NCBI GenBank assembly: GCA_013287335.1
Contig: JABDDZ010000004.1
Coordinates: forward strand, 1 to 52,088
DNA: 52,088 nt
Origin: Chlamydiota bacterium
Lineage (GTDB): Bacteria > Chlamydiota > Chlamydiia > Chlamydiales > JAAKFR01
Direction: 5' to 3'
Part shown: in pieces, positions 33,742-42,199 of the stretch
How positions within the stretch are numbered: position 1 is the first letter of the stretch
Layout of the letters: each line of letters starts with the position of its first letter
Notes under the pieces: model-generated
Told to the model about the DNA's origin: nothing
Database searches by the model: none
What the model saw: the letters and a program-made list of their open reading frames with translations, nothing else
Translations under genes and position numbers: made by a program

Positions 33742-35988
33742 TTAGTTTGGGCTCGTTTCTTTAGAAAGAGCATCCAAAACCCCGCTCATCTCTTTTAGTA
33801 AATAGGTCAGAAAATGGCATTTTGTCTCTTTGCCTAAAATACCTTTAGCCTGCAGATAGTTTTCCAGGGGGAGGGTGACATCTTTATTTCTCTCAATAAG
33901 GCGATAAAAATAGGGGCCGATTGTGGAGGAGAAGCCAATATCTGAAAATTCTCCGATTTTTAATGCATTGAGATCATCTAGAGGAATGGCTCCGGGGTTG
34001 CTCCTTGTCAGGGTAACAATCTTCTTTTCAATCTTCCATTCGAGATTAGATTGATCGCTCTCCTGATAGTCAGGATTTTGCACTTTCAATTTTTTTTGCT
34101 CGAAATAGGGGAAAAATAGAGCCTGCCTAATTCCCATCTCTGGAGATTTAACAAGAGCGCGTTCTAATGGAGCAAAAAAATCAGAGGAAACCTGCTTTTT
34201 AACATCTTGGAATGCTTTCCAAATGCCCTCATGGTTTTTAAAATCATAGCCTCCCCCAATCTCTCGAATCTCCAAGTAATGGGAGCGCAATCTTTTTTCG
34301 AGAAGCTGGGATAAGACTCCCTCTTTAGAGGCTTCTAGAAAAGATAAGAGGCTCTTTTCCCCTTTTTCAGAAAAAGAGATTTTAAAATAGGTATTCTTAT
34401 TCTGAGTATAGCAGGCGAGGTGCAGGGGGTCATTTTTCTCCAGAAGGGTGTAAAGAGCGCCAATATCATCAATGCCATCTATGGGGCTATGAGTATGATC
34501 TAATCGAAGGTAGAATATTCTCTTAACGCTTTCCGCTTTCTCGAGAGCCTCTTTAATCCATTCGGGATGTGCATCGACAATTTGTCCCCGAGCATAAGCA
34601 TCAACGCTTGCTCTTGTTTTTTCATCCAATAGATCTAAAAGAGCATGCCTTTCTGACTTTGTACCATCCACCCCATCGGATAAAAGAGGATAACGGTTTT
34701 TAAGGATCTCCCAGTTTCCATTTTCAACTTCCCAATCCCAAGCATCTTTGATACCTACACGCGCTTCCAGCTCCTTCTTGTCAAAAGTTGCCATCATCAA
34801 AGTCAGCTTCTCTTTGATAAGCTCGGGGGCCTTCGCCTCTATTTCCTGAATAGTTGCTAAAGTTTCAGGAATTTCTTTAGAGCTATTGCTGGGCAGACAA
34901 GCATAGTCCAGATAGGTTGCAAACTCCTGCCATTGAGTCTCTGTTGAAAAACAAAATGCGGAAGGGAGTTGATAGAGTTCAATGGTAGCATATTCGCGGG
35001 CATAACTAAAAAATTCACGCATCGCATGCGTATCTATCCAGGCTGCCGCTTCAACATCCTCAAAAAGACGGCGGAAGAGAAGGACTTTCTGCCAAAGGCG
35101 CACTAACTCGGGTTCACTCATCTGCATCTTTTGCAAGGTATCCCTGTACTGCTCTTGAATGTTTTTTTGATTCAAAGCCCCATAGGAGGCCTCACCCCAG
35201 GGTGCTTTCCCTCGTTTTTGCATCTCATCGTGTTTAGCGATGCGAAAGAGAAGATCTGCTTCTACCTCATCAGTGCTCACGCGGTAGCCGCATTTTTCTG
35301 CAAAAGCTGCTGCGTTGAAAATCACTGCTGCTGCCATCTGCACAAACTCTCTTCCAAACCAATCAGTGAGATTGTGGTAGCCAAAAAGAGAGAGATCACT
35401 GCGATAAAGACGCAGATCGGGGGGACAATCCTCATAATCGCGCGATTTATAAAAGATAGACTGTTTCAGCATATTTGGAGGAAATTCTTTTTCAGCAAGA
35501 TAGAGGGCGGATCTGGCACGAAAGACCTCTAAGCTCAATGGATCTGTAGCCTGCTGCAGTTTGGCAAGGTTTTCCTTGAGTGCCGGAGCCAAGATTCCCC
35601 AAATGTTTTTAGCAGAGAGAGTAGGAAGATTCGGATGGACGTAAGGAGCATAATTCTTCTCTCTAAGATGGCGGAGAGCCAACTCGGATGAGAACCTCTC
35701 TTTACAATAGGTAAAAAGGGTATCGCCCAGTTCTCTTTTCAGAAAATCTTCCTCTATGACACCATCATTGAATAGATTCTGACCTCCGTCCGCCAAAAAG
35801 TAGATCATCTGCTCAAGTTCAAGGCGTGAGATCTTTTTGCCTGAAAGGTCGGCAAAAGCCGTCTCTTTCATGGGAGAGTGTGTGGGAATCAGCACCTGGA
35901 ATGTTCCAAAAAAGACAAAGCTGGTGACTATTATAACGGTGGTAAAGAGAAAAAGAATTTTTTGGTACTTTCGAAAAAAATGAAGCAT
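33742..35988 (-). CDS. PpiD/SurA-like membrane-anchored folding factor
   Basis: The 748-residue protein has a short cytoplasmic N-terminus, one membrane helix (about residues 8-35, with KILFLFTTVIIVTSFVFFGTF) and a long periplasmic part rich in helices. This is the plan of PpiD, a periplasmic chaperone with SurA-like arms and a degenerate parvulin domain. The N-terminal ISRLELEQMIYFLADGG and the late parvulin-like GEFSDIGFSSTIGPYFYRLIERN support this. Sequence similarity is weak, and isomerase activity is not implied. It is the first gene of a tight cluster leading into the CBM9-like gene and gcvH. Confidence 0.6.
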   Translation of the reverse strand: MLHFFRKYQKILFLFTTVIIVTSFVFFGTFQVLIPTHSPMKETAFADLSGKKISRLELEQMIYFLADGGQNLFNDGVIEEDFLKRELGDTLFTYCKERFSSELALRHLREKNYAPYVHPNLPTLSAKNIWGILAPALKENLAKLQQATDPLSLEVFRARSALYLAEKEFPPNMLKQSIFYKSRDYEDCPPDLRLYRSDLSLFGYHNLTDWFGREFVQMAAAVIFNAAAFAEKCGYRVSTDEVEADLLFRIAKHDEMQKRGKAPWGEASYGALNQKNIQEQYRDTLQKMQMSEPELVRLWQKVLLFRRLFEDVEAAAWIDTHAMREFFSYAREYATIELYQLPSAFCFSTETQWQEFATYLDYACLPSNSSKEIPETLATIQEIEAKAPELIKEKLTLMMATFDKKELEARVGIKDAWDWEVENGNWEILKNRYPLLSDGVDGTKSERHALLDLLDEKTRASVDAYARGQIVDAHPEWIKEALEKAESVKRIFYLRLDHTHSPIDGIDDIGALYTLLEKNDPLHLACYTQNKNTYFKISFSEKGEKSLLSFLEASKEGVLSQLLEKRLRSHYLEIREIGGGYDFKNHEGIWKAFQDVKKQVSSDFFAPLERALVKSPEMGIRQALFFPYFEQKKLKVQNPDYQESDQSNLEWKIEKKIVTLTRSNPGAIPLDDLNALKIGEFSDIGFSSTIGPYFYRLIERNKDVTLPLENYLQAKGILGKETKCHFLTYLLKEMSGVLDALSKETSPN

Positions 35989-36103
35989 GGTTTTAAAAAT
36001 AGTATTTCAAGAAGTGGTTGATGATACCCAATTTCCTGCATCCATTGCAAGAAAAACAGGAAAAGCATTCCTTCACACAATCAAAAAAATAATCACTACA
36101 GAG

Positions 36104-36233
36104 ACCACAGATTCGACTTTAGGATTTTTTAAATCACACGCAATTTTGGAGTTCAACATTTCTAAAGAAATCAGGGCGTTGCTCTGAGAAAATTTCTTGT
36201 GATTCAAAAAATCCTAAAGCCCTAGTCTGTGGT
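36104..36233. mobile_element. 130-bp MITE-like element with terminal inverted repeats
   Basis: Ends ACCACAGATTCGACTTTAGG (36104 onwards) and, reverse-complemented from 36233, ACCACAGACTAGGGCTTTAG match over about 35 bases with few differences and one indel. The core contains the hairpin AAATCAGGGCGTTGCTCTGA at 36168-36187. It codes for nothing convincing. Partial copies occur at 28118-28181, 39704-39760 and 49939-49966. The right end abuts the lplA stop codon. No target-site duplication is obvious. Confidence 0.75.
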
Positions 36234-36234
36234 G

Positions 36235-36951
36235 CTATTCTTGCTGAACGGTTTCGAGAAAGACGTCTTCAAAGAGGGTGCTCAAGGTTTTACGAGCTGA
36301 GAGGATCTCCTCTGTAGTTGGGCTCCCTTCCAGGAGAGGAAAACTATTATCACGAATTCCGTCAGCTACAACCCTAACAGACAGAAGATCTCTTAAGAAG
36401 GGCTCAGCCATTTTCGTAAGGAAGATCGTTCCCTGGTGTAAGTACCCCTCCTTTGTCTTGCGTTGGGCCGCTCCCGCGACTTTTTTTCCATCGAGCATCA
36501 CATCATATTTGGTGGGTTTTGCCATGCAAAAATGGGTGAAAGCCCCCTCTTTTGGAGGTGTCTCTTCAGAAAGTAGCTTAAATTGGGGGTTTCCGAGAAG
36601 AAAACGACGCAAGACCGTAATAACCATCCGATTGATAAAGGCATAATTTTCTAGGGTATTTAAAGAAAAAGCGGGATAACTTGCTGGGATGAGAATAGAG
36701 AAGGCAAAGTCGCACATATGGAAGACACACCCTCCCCCTGTAGGTCTTCTAGCAAGATCCACTCCCTGATTTTTTAGAAACTCAAGATTGAGCCATCTTT
36801 CAGGCTTAAAAAAGTATCCATATGTTATAGAGTCTTTTTCCCAATCATAAAGGTGTAAAACCGGCTCATTTTGCAAATGGAGATCAGTAAGAAGCAGAGC
36901 ATCAAAATCCATATTACATTGTGCTAATCTTTTTCCGGACTTGTAGATCAT
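36235..36951 (-). CDS. lplA: Lipoate-protein ligase A homologue
   Basis: Attaches lipoate, or transfers lipoyl groups, to carrier proteins such as GcvH and 2-oxoacid dehydrogenases. The 238-residue protein has the biotin/lipoate-ligase fold signatures ARRPTGGGCVFH (lipoate-binding loop) and KVAGAAQRKTKEGYLHQGTI (lysine motif). It lacks the long C-terminal accessory domain of E. coli LplA, so it is of the short type. C. trachomatis has lplA before clpC (CT285/CT286), as here. The gene ends against a MITE-like element and is divergent from clpC with about 190 AT-rich bases between. Confidence 0.92.
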   Translation of the reverse strand: MIYKSGKRLAQCNMDFDALLLTDLHLQNEPVLHLYDWEKDSITYGYFFKPERWLNLEFLKNQGVDLARRPTGGGCVFHMCDFAFSILIPASYPAFSLNTLENYAFINRMVITVLRRFLLGNPQFKLLSEETPPKEGAFTHFCMAKPTKYDVMLDGKKVAGAAQRKTKEGYLHQGTIFLTKMAEPFLRDLLSVRVVADGIRDNSFPLLEGSPTTEEILSARKTLSTLFEDVFLETVQQE

Positions 36952-37143
36952 AGATATATCTTAATATATGTTTTACAAAAGAACAAGTTGCATTCTTATT
37001 TTTATAAAAAAATTATTGATTCGCCTATTGAAAAGAAGATAAACTTAAAACTCGAGTGTGGATCATGGGGGGCCTTGCGAAAATTATAGCTCTTCCCCTA
37101 TATCTCTTTATAGTCGATTACTAATTAAGGCGGAAATTCTTCT

Positions 37144-39615
37144 ATGTTTGATAAGTTTACAAATCGAGCAAAACAGGTCATTAAGCTAGCCAAGAAAGAG
37201 GCTCAAAGGCTTAATCATAACTATCTTGGAACCGAGCATCTCCTGCTTGGACTGCTTAAGCTCGGCCAGGGCGTTGCTGTCAATGTCCTCCGCAACTTGA
37301 GCATCGATTTTGAGACCGTGCGGCAAGAAGTTGAACGCCTTGTGGGCTATGGACCCGAAATTCAAGTCTATGGCGATCCTGCACTCACTGGAAGAGTAAA
37401 AAAAGTTTTTGAATTCTCTAATGAAGAAGCGGCCAATTTAGGACATAACTATGTTGGCACGGAGCATCTCCTTCTGGGTCTGCTTAGACAAACCGATGGT
37501 GTTGCAGCCCAGGTTCTTGAGAATCTCAATGTCAACCTCGCCGAAGTCCGTAAAGAGGTTTTGAAAGAGCTTGAAACCTTTAACCTGCAGCTCCCCCCTG
37601 CCGGAGCTGGAGGTGGAAAAGCAAATGATAAAGCCGGAGCTGATAAGCTCCCCGCTCTTCGGGCCTATGGGTATGATCTCACCGAAATGAGCCGTGAGGG
37701 AAAGCTCGACCCTGTTATTGGCAGAAAAGCTGAAGTGGAGAGATTAATCCTGATCTTATGCCGGCGCCGGAAGAATAACCCTGTCCTTATTGGAGAGGCG
37801 GGTGTTGGAAAGACAGCGATTGTCGAGGGCCTCGCTCAAGCGATTATTAAAGGAGAAGTCCCTGACAATTTAAGAAAAAAACGTCTTATTACCCTCGATC
37901 TGGCATTGATGATTGCCGGAACAAAATACCGCGGTCAATTCGAAGAGCGAATTAAAGCGGTGATGGATGAGATTAAAAAGAATGGGAATATCCTTCTTTT
38001 TATCGATGAATTACACACAATTGTGGGTGCCGGAGCTGCAGAGGGCGCAATAGATGCCTCAAACATCTTAAAACCGGCTCTTTCTCGAGGCGAACTCCAA
38101 TGTATTGGAGCTACAACGATCGATGAGTACCGCAAACACATTGAAAAAGATGCTGCTTTAGAGCGCCGCTTCCAAAAAATTATTGTTCAACCCCCCTCTG
38201 TCGATGAAACAATTGAGATTCTTAAGGGGCTTAAGGGCAAGTATGAAGAACACCATAATGTCACAATCACCGCTGAGGCCCTAGAGGCCGCAGCCATTCT
38301 ATCTGATCGCTATGTCCATGGGCGCTTCTTACCTGATAAGGCAATAGATCTGCTCGATGAGGCAGGCGCCCGCATGAGAGTGGCAATGATGAACCAACCC
38401 TCCGATATTGCCAAACTCGAAACGGAAATTGAAGAGACACGGAGAGCTAAAGAGAAGTCGATCAGCACGCAGGAATATGAAAAGGCTGCTCGTCTGCGCG
38501 ACGATGAGAAGAAATTGCGTGAGAAGCTACAACTCATCCGAGCAGAGTGGGAGACAAATAAAGAAGAGCACCAAGTGCCGGTAGACGAAGAGGCCGTTGC
38601 TCAAGTTGTCGCTTCGCAAACCGGAATCCCCGTCACACAACTCACCGAAGCTGAGACTGCCAAACTTCTGAAGATGGAAGAACTTTTGCGCGGAGAAATC
38701 ATCGGCCAGGATGACGCTGTCAATATTGTATGCCGAGCTATCCGCCGCGGTAGAACCGGAATTAAAGATCCCAATAGGCCAACTGGCTCCTTCCTCTTTC
38801 TAGGGCCTACTGGGGTTGGGAAGACCCTTCTTGCGAGACTCTTAGCAATTCATATGTTTGGAGGCGAGGATGCCCTCATTCAAGTTGACATGTCCGAATA
38901 TATGGAGAAATTTGCTGTCAGCCGTATGACAGGTTCTCCTCCAGGATATGTGGGGCATGAGGAGGGAGGTCAGCTAACTGAGCAGGTTAGACAGCGTCCC
39001 TACTGCGTAGTTCTCTTTGATGAGATTGAAAAAGCCCACCCCGATGTGCTAGACCTTCTCTTACAGATTCTAGAAGAGGGAAGGCTCACAGACGCATTTG
39101 GCAGAAAGATCAATTTCCGCCATGCCATAGTGATTATGACATCCAATTTGGGTGCTGACCTGATCCGCCGCCAAACTGAGATGGGCTTCCATGCAAAGCA
39201 AGGGGGAGTTCCCGATTATAAGCAGATGCAGGAGAAGATTGAGGGCTCAATGAAAAAGCACTTTAAGCCCGAGTTAGTCAACCGTTTGGATGGAACTGTG
39301 ATTTTTAGATCTCTTGATGAGGCAGCTCTTGAAAAAGTTGTCCACTTAGAGATAAATAAAGTGAAAAAACGTCTTGCCAAACACAAGATCTACATCGATC
39401 TCACAGAGGAATCGATCAAACTTCTTGTCACACTCGGTAATCTACCCGAGATGGGAGCGCGTCCTTTACGCCGGGTCATCGAACAGTATGTGGAAGATCC
39501 TCTTGCTGAAAAGCTTTTGCGTCACCCAGGAGAGGGGCGCAAATACCTTATAAAAACCGATGCTGAAGGAAAGCTTTTCTTTGAAGAGGAGGAGCTCCAC
39601 CAAGCAACCCTCTAA
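37144..39615 (+). CDS. clpC: ATP-dependent Clp protease ATPase subunit ClpC
   Basis: Hsp100 unfoldase that feeds proteins to ClpP. The 823-residue protein has an N-terminal double Clp_N repeat ([20 protein letters not shown] and the related [20 protein letters not shown]), a first AAA+ domain with [14 protein letters not shown], a UVR/middle region [19 protein letters not shown] typical of ClpC and not ClpA or ClpB, and a second AAA+ domain with [14 protein letters not shown]. The ClpP-binding loop is expected near the second domain. Monocistronic by appearance: a short hairpin follows at 39609-39625, and the next gene is convergent. Confidence 0.98.
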   Translation: MFDKFTNRAKQVIKLAKKEAQRLNHNYLGTEHLLLGLLKLGQGVAVNVLRNLSIDFETVRQEVERLVGYGPEIQVYGDPALTGRVKKVFEFSNEEAANLGHNYVGTEHLLLGLLRQTDGVAAQVLENLNVNLAEVRKEVLKELETFNLQLPPAGAGGGKANDKAGADKLPALRAYGYDLTEMSREGKLDPVIGRKAEVERLILILCRRRKNNPVLIGEAGVGKTAIVEGLAQAIIKGEVPDNLRKKRLITLDLALMIAGTKYRGQFEERIKAVMDEIKKNGNILLFIDELHTIVGAGAAEGAIDASNILKPALSRGELQCIGATTIDEYRKHIEKDAALERRFQKIIVQPPSVDETIEILKGLKGKYEEHHNVTITAEALEAAAILSDRYVHGRFLPDKAIDLLDEAGARMRVAMMNQPSDIAKLETEIEETRRAKEKSISTQEYEKAARLRDDEKKLREKLQLIRAEWETNKEEHQVPVDEEAVAQVVASQTGIPVTQLTEAETAKLLKMEELLRGEIIGQDDAVNIVCRAIRRGRTGIKDPNRPTGSFLFLGPTGVGKTLLARLLAIHMFGGEDALIQVDMSEYMEKFAVSRMTGSPPGYVGHEEGGQLTEQVRQRPYCVVLFDEIEKAHPDVLDLLLQILEEGRLTDAFGRKINFRHAIVIMTSNLGADLIRRQTEMGFHAKQGGVPDYKQMQEKIEGSMKKHFKPELVNRLDGTVIFRSLDEAALEKVVHLEINKVKKRLAKHKIYIDLTEESIKLLVTLGNLPEMGARPLRRVIEQYVEDPLAEKLLRHPGEGRKYLIKTDAEGKLFFEEEELHQATL

Positions 39616-39625
39616 TCTTTAGAGG
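39609..39625 (+). terminator. Weak hairpin overlapping the clpC stop
   Basis: CCTCTAA-TCT-TTAGAGG forms a 7-bp stem with a 3-base loop, beginning within the last codons of clpC. There is no proper T-run behind it, so its strength as a terminator is doubtful. Confidence 0.35.
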
Positions 39626-39633
39626 TTAAACAC

Positions 39634-39666
39634 AATTTAAACGCAAAGGTCCAAAGTCGCAAAGAA
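39634..39666. repeat. Single arm of the CGCAAAG repeat family
   Basis: AATTTAAACGCAAAGGTCCA continues as AAGTCGCAAAG. It matches the reverse complement of 5720-5750 almost base for base, 34 kb away. It lies in the 162-base gap between clpC and the nucleotide transporter gene. Confidence 0.75.
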
Positions 39667-39703
39667 AGCAATAGAGGCAGGATGGGGTACCGGTTTGAGC
39701 TCC

Positions 39704-39760
39704 AAAAATCAGGGCAACCCTGAGAAAACTTTCCTATGGTTCAAAATTCCTAAAGTCGAG
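39704..39760. repeat. Partial copy of the 36104-type MITE-like element
   Basis: The hairpin TCAGGG-CAA-CCCTGA is followed by GAGAAAACTTTCCTATGGTT and then TCAAAATTCCTAAAGTCGAG. This parallels the right half of the element at 36104-36233, including its end sequence, but the outermost bases have diverged. The hairpin may end transcription of clpC or of the convergent transporter gene. Confidence 0.65.
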
Positions 39761-39777
39761 ACAGAGAGAATTGATTG

Positions 39778-41181
39778 TTAGCAAATGACTGTTTTTTCTT
39801 TGATGGCTCGTCTGAAGGAATTGCCTAAGAAAATAGCTATGACGAGCCAGAGGGCAAGGAGAGGGAAACAGAGAATACCGCTAAGCATAAGATAATGCGA
39901 ACTGCCAGCAAGGGTTCCAAAGGCTCTTTGCAAGGGAGCAAGCGACATGTTAAAGATCGATCCGGCTTGCTTGGATGTACGAGAGCCAAATGTCTCTATC
40001 CATGCCTGAGCCTTAAATTTCACCTCTGTTGTTGTGGGGATATAGAGCTGCTTGAGAGCGGGGCCATTGAGGGCATAATTAATTGCCTTGGAACCCACCA
40101 TAAGGGCAAAAAGAAATGGAAGGGTATGAAGGCTTAAAAAGCCAAGAAGAGCTAGACCCAAAATCAGTGGCATAGCAGCTAATGCCACTCCAACGCCTAG
40201 AAAACGTGTCACATTGCTAATGCCCAGCAATAAGCAGAGAAGAGAGACCATATTTACGCTTGACCCATAGATACTCAGATAATTACTAAGAGCCACTCCC
40301 GAATACTTCCCACTTGCCATGACTTTAAAGTTGAAATCGAAAATCGTTACAACGACCTCATAGATGAAATTTGCTGCGAAAATCCCTAATAGATATCTAT
40401 TCCTAAGTAAAAGCTTTAATCCCTCAAAAAATCCAGCCTCTTCTTGCGTTTTTTCAGCCTCCTTCTTTTCGTGAAATGAGGTGAGTAGAGGAGGAGGAGT
40501 TGCCCTTAAAAAATAGCGCACGAGAGGAATGATGCATAAAATGATGAGACTTAAACAGATCAGTGAAAGAAAATCTGTAGAGAAGCCAAGACGATGGGGC
40601 ATTCCTGCAATAGTATAGGGAAAGATAACCCCTCCAAGCTGGCCGAAAGTCACGACGAGTGGAAAACCCCTCTTTGCAGAAATAGGTGGGGTCGCATCAA
40701 CTGCAAAAGCCCAGAAAAGGGCAACGACAAGAGAGCCAAAGCTCTCTACAAAGAGATACCAGGTGTAACCTAAAATCTTTGTCCCAGCGAGAAGGAAGAG
40801 GGATCGTTGGGCAATTTCCTCCGGCGGAGCTTGAGCTATCATCATCAAAATACTAAAGCAGAGGACCGAAAGTCCATAAAAGGTGGGTAAAATAATGAGC
40901 ATCTTTTCCCGCGAAGTCTTCTCTAACAGCTTCGTATAGAAAATGACAAGTGGCAGAAGAGCCAAAACAGAGACTGTCTTGGCAAAAGGGAGTTGGAGAC
41001 TTCCTACCAGTTGAATAAAAATTGCATCTTTTAAGGGACGCAAAGTCCAATAGACCCCAATAATGAGAGCAAAAATCAACCCCATTCTGAGAAATTTTTT
41101 AAATTCCTCTCTTTCGAAAGTTCCAAAGTTAAATCGACAGATCCATTGAAAAAGACGTAATAAAATACTACCATTATCCAT
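39778..41181 (-). CDS. NTT/Tlc-family nucleotide transporter
   Basis: The 467-residue protein has about 11-12 membrane helices and the family start RMGLIFALIIGVYWTLRPLKDAIFI. Family blocks include KILGYTWYLFVESFGSLVVALFW and GSKAINYALNGPALKQLYIPTTTEVKFKAQ. Members import ATP in exchange for ADP, or import nucleotides or NAD with protons, and are hallmarks of obligate intracellular bacteria. Environmental chlamydiae carry several with different substrates; this one cannot be assigned to a substrate from sequence reading. It is divergent from a LysR-type regulator gene 112 bases away, which may control it. Confidence 0.9.
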   Translation of the reverse strand: MDNGSILLRLFQWICRFNFGTFEREEFKKFLRMGLIFALIIGVYWTLRPLKDAIFIQLVGSLQLPFAKTVSVLALLPLVIFYTKLLEKTSREKMLIILPTFYGLSVLCFSILMMIAQAPPEEIAQRSLFLLAGTKILGYTWYLFVESFGSLVVALFWAFAVDATPPISAKRGFPLVVTFGQLGGVIFPYTIAGMPHRLGFSTDFLSLICLSLIILCIIPLVRYFLRATPPPLLTSFHEKKEAEKTQEEAGFFEGLKLLLRNRYLLGIFAANFIYEVVVTIFDFNFKVMASGKYSGVALSNYLSIYGSSVNMVSLLCLLLGISNVTRFLGVGVALAAMPLILGLALLGFLSLHTLPFLFALMVGSKAINYALNGPALKQLYIPTTTEVKFKAQAWIETFGSRTSKQAGSIFNMSLAPLQRAFGTLAGSSHYLMLSGILCFPLLALWLVIAIFLGNSFRRAIKEKTVIC

Positions 41182-41256
41182 AAAAAAACTCCTTTAATTA
41201 AACTAATAGATTATCCACTCCACTTTTATTTGTATTGACGATATATTAGATTTTAG

Positions 41257-41275
41257 AAATCGAAAAAATCGATTT
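41257..41275. promoter_or_regulatory. Candidate operator between transporter and LysR genes
   Basis: AAATCGA-AAAAA-TCGATTT is a perfect 7-bp dyad with a 5-base spacer. It is 18 bases before the LysR-type gene and in the promoter gap of the divergent transporter gene. LysR proteins bind dyads of this size in such gaps. Its role is inferred from position. Confidence 0.45.
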
Positions 41276-41293
41276 GAACAAAGAGGGAATTAT

Positions 41294-42199
41294 ATGAAAG
41301 AATTAACGAATAATTCTAATACTGAAGAGCTCTCCCCGGAGAAATTATTGCAAAAGATTGAAAATTCCTTAAAAAATTTACGCGTCGCTGATTTAGAATT
41401 ATTTATTACAGCCGTCCATATGAAAAATTTGGGAAAATCGGCTTTTTTTCACAACTTAAGCCAGAGCGCAGCAAGCACGGCCATCCAACGTGTCGAGGCA
41501 GCTTTTGGGATCCCCCTCTGCATGCATGAGAAGCGCCATTTTCGTTTAACGCGCGAGGGACAAATTTTGTTTCCTCGTGTAGAGAACTGGGTTAAACAGC
41601 TTAGAGAATTAATCATTTCCAAAGAGCAGATCCCCATACGCTTTGTTACAACGCATGCGATCGCACAGATTGCGCTCCCGGGTCTTCTTTCACTTGATAA
41701 TATAGACTTTAAGCACATGCGCCCCGACGAGGGCTATGCAGCTATTTTACAGATGCAAGCAGACATTGCCCTTGTATTAGACAATGCTCCTTGGAAGGGG
41801 GTCATGGCAACTGAAGTTGGCAAAGGAACATTCCAGCTCTATTCCAAGAAAAAAAATGCTCTTTTGCGGCCAGTATTACTACCAGAAGATCAGATGGAGG
41901 TTCTAGCGCTTCAGCAGGGGTGGCTAGAAGTGCATGGATATGCGCTTCCTGTTAAATCCCGCATCCCCAGCTGGTCGCTCATTGCTAATATCTGTGCCAA
42001 TTCAGAAGAAGTGGGCTTTCTTCCCGATTTTTTAGCAAAGAAATATCGTCTCCATCCTGTCTTATGGCATCCACCCGGCTGGCAGCCAGCTGCCTCTCAA
42101 TACCGTATTCTCGCTATTTATCGTAAGGTTAATCATCAGTTGCAAGAGCGGCTGGATCAACTAGTGCAAAAATTACAAACAGCATTCATAATCTCATGA
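41294..42199 (+). CDS. LysR-type transcriptional regulator
   Basis: The 301-residue protein has an N-terminal winged helix-turn-helix (about residues 33-95) with DLELFITAVHMKNLGKSAFF, LSQSAASTAIQRVEAAFGIPL and FRLTREGQILFPRVENW. This is the LysR family pattern of a recognition helix, wing and linker helix. The rest fits the two-lobed effector-binding domain, though it is poorly conserved. An extra 30 residues precede the usual start. The ligand is unknown. It is divergent from the NTT-type transporter, the usual layout for a LysR target. It overlaps the following S9 peptidase gene by 4 bases (ATGA), so peptidase and regulator are co-expressed. LysR regulators are uncommon in chlamydiae. Confidence 0.9.
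   Translation: MKELTNNSNTEELSPEKLLQKIENSLKNLRVADLELFITAVHMKNLGKSAFFHNLSQSAASTAIQRVEAAFGIPLCMHEKRHFRLTREGQILFPRVENWVKQLRELIISKEQIPIRFVTTHAIAQIALPGLLSLDNIDFKHMRPDEGYAAILQMQADIALVLDNAPWKGVMATEVGKGTFQLYSKKKNALLRPVLLPEDQMEVLALQQGWLEVHGYALPVKSRIPSWSLIANICANSEEVGFLPDFLAKKYRLHPVLWHPPGWQPAASQYRILAIYRKVNHQLQERLDQLVQKLQTAFIIS

Noticed and set aside
35987-36187. A 66-codon rightward open frame at 35987-36187
   Set aside because: Most of its second half lies in the MITE-like element at 36104, and the product has no family-like features or ribosome binding site.
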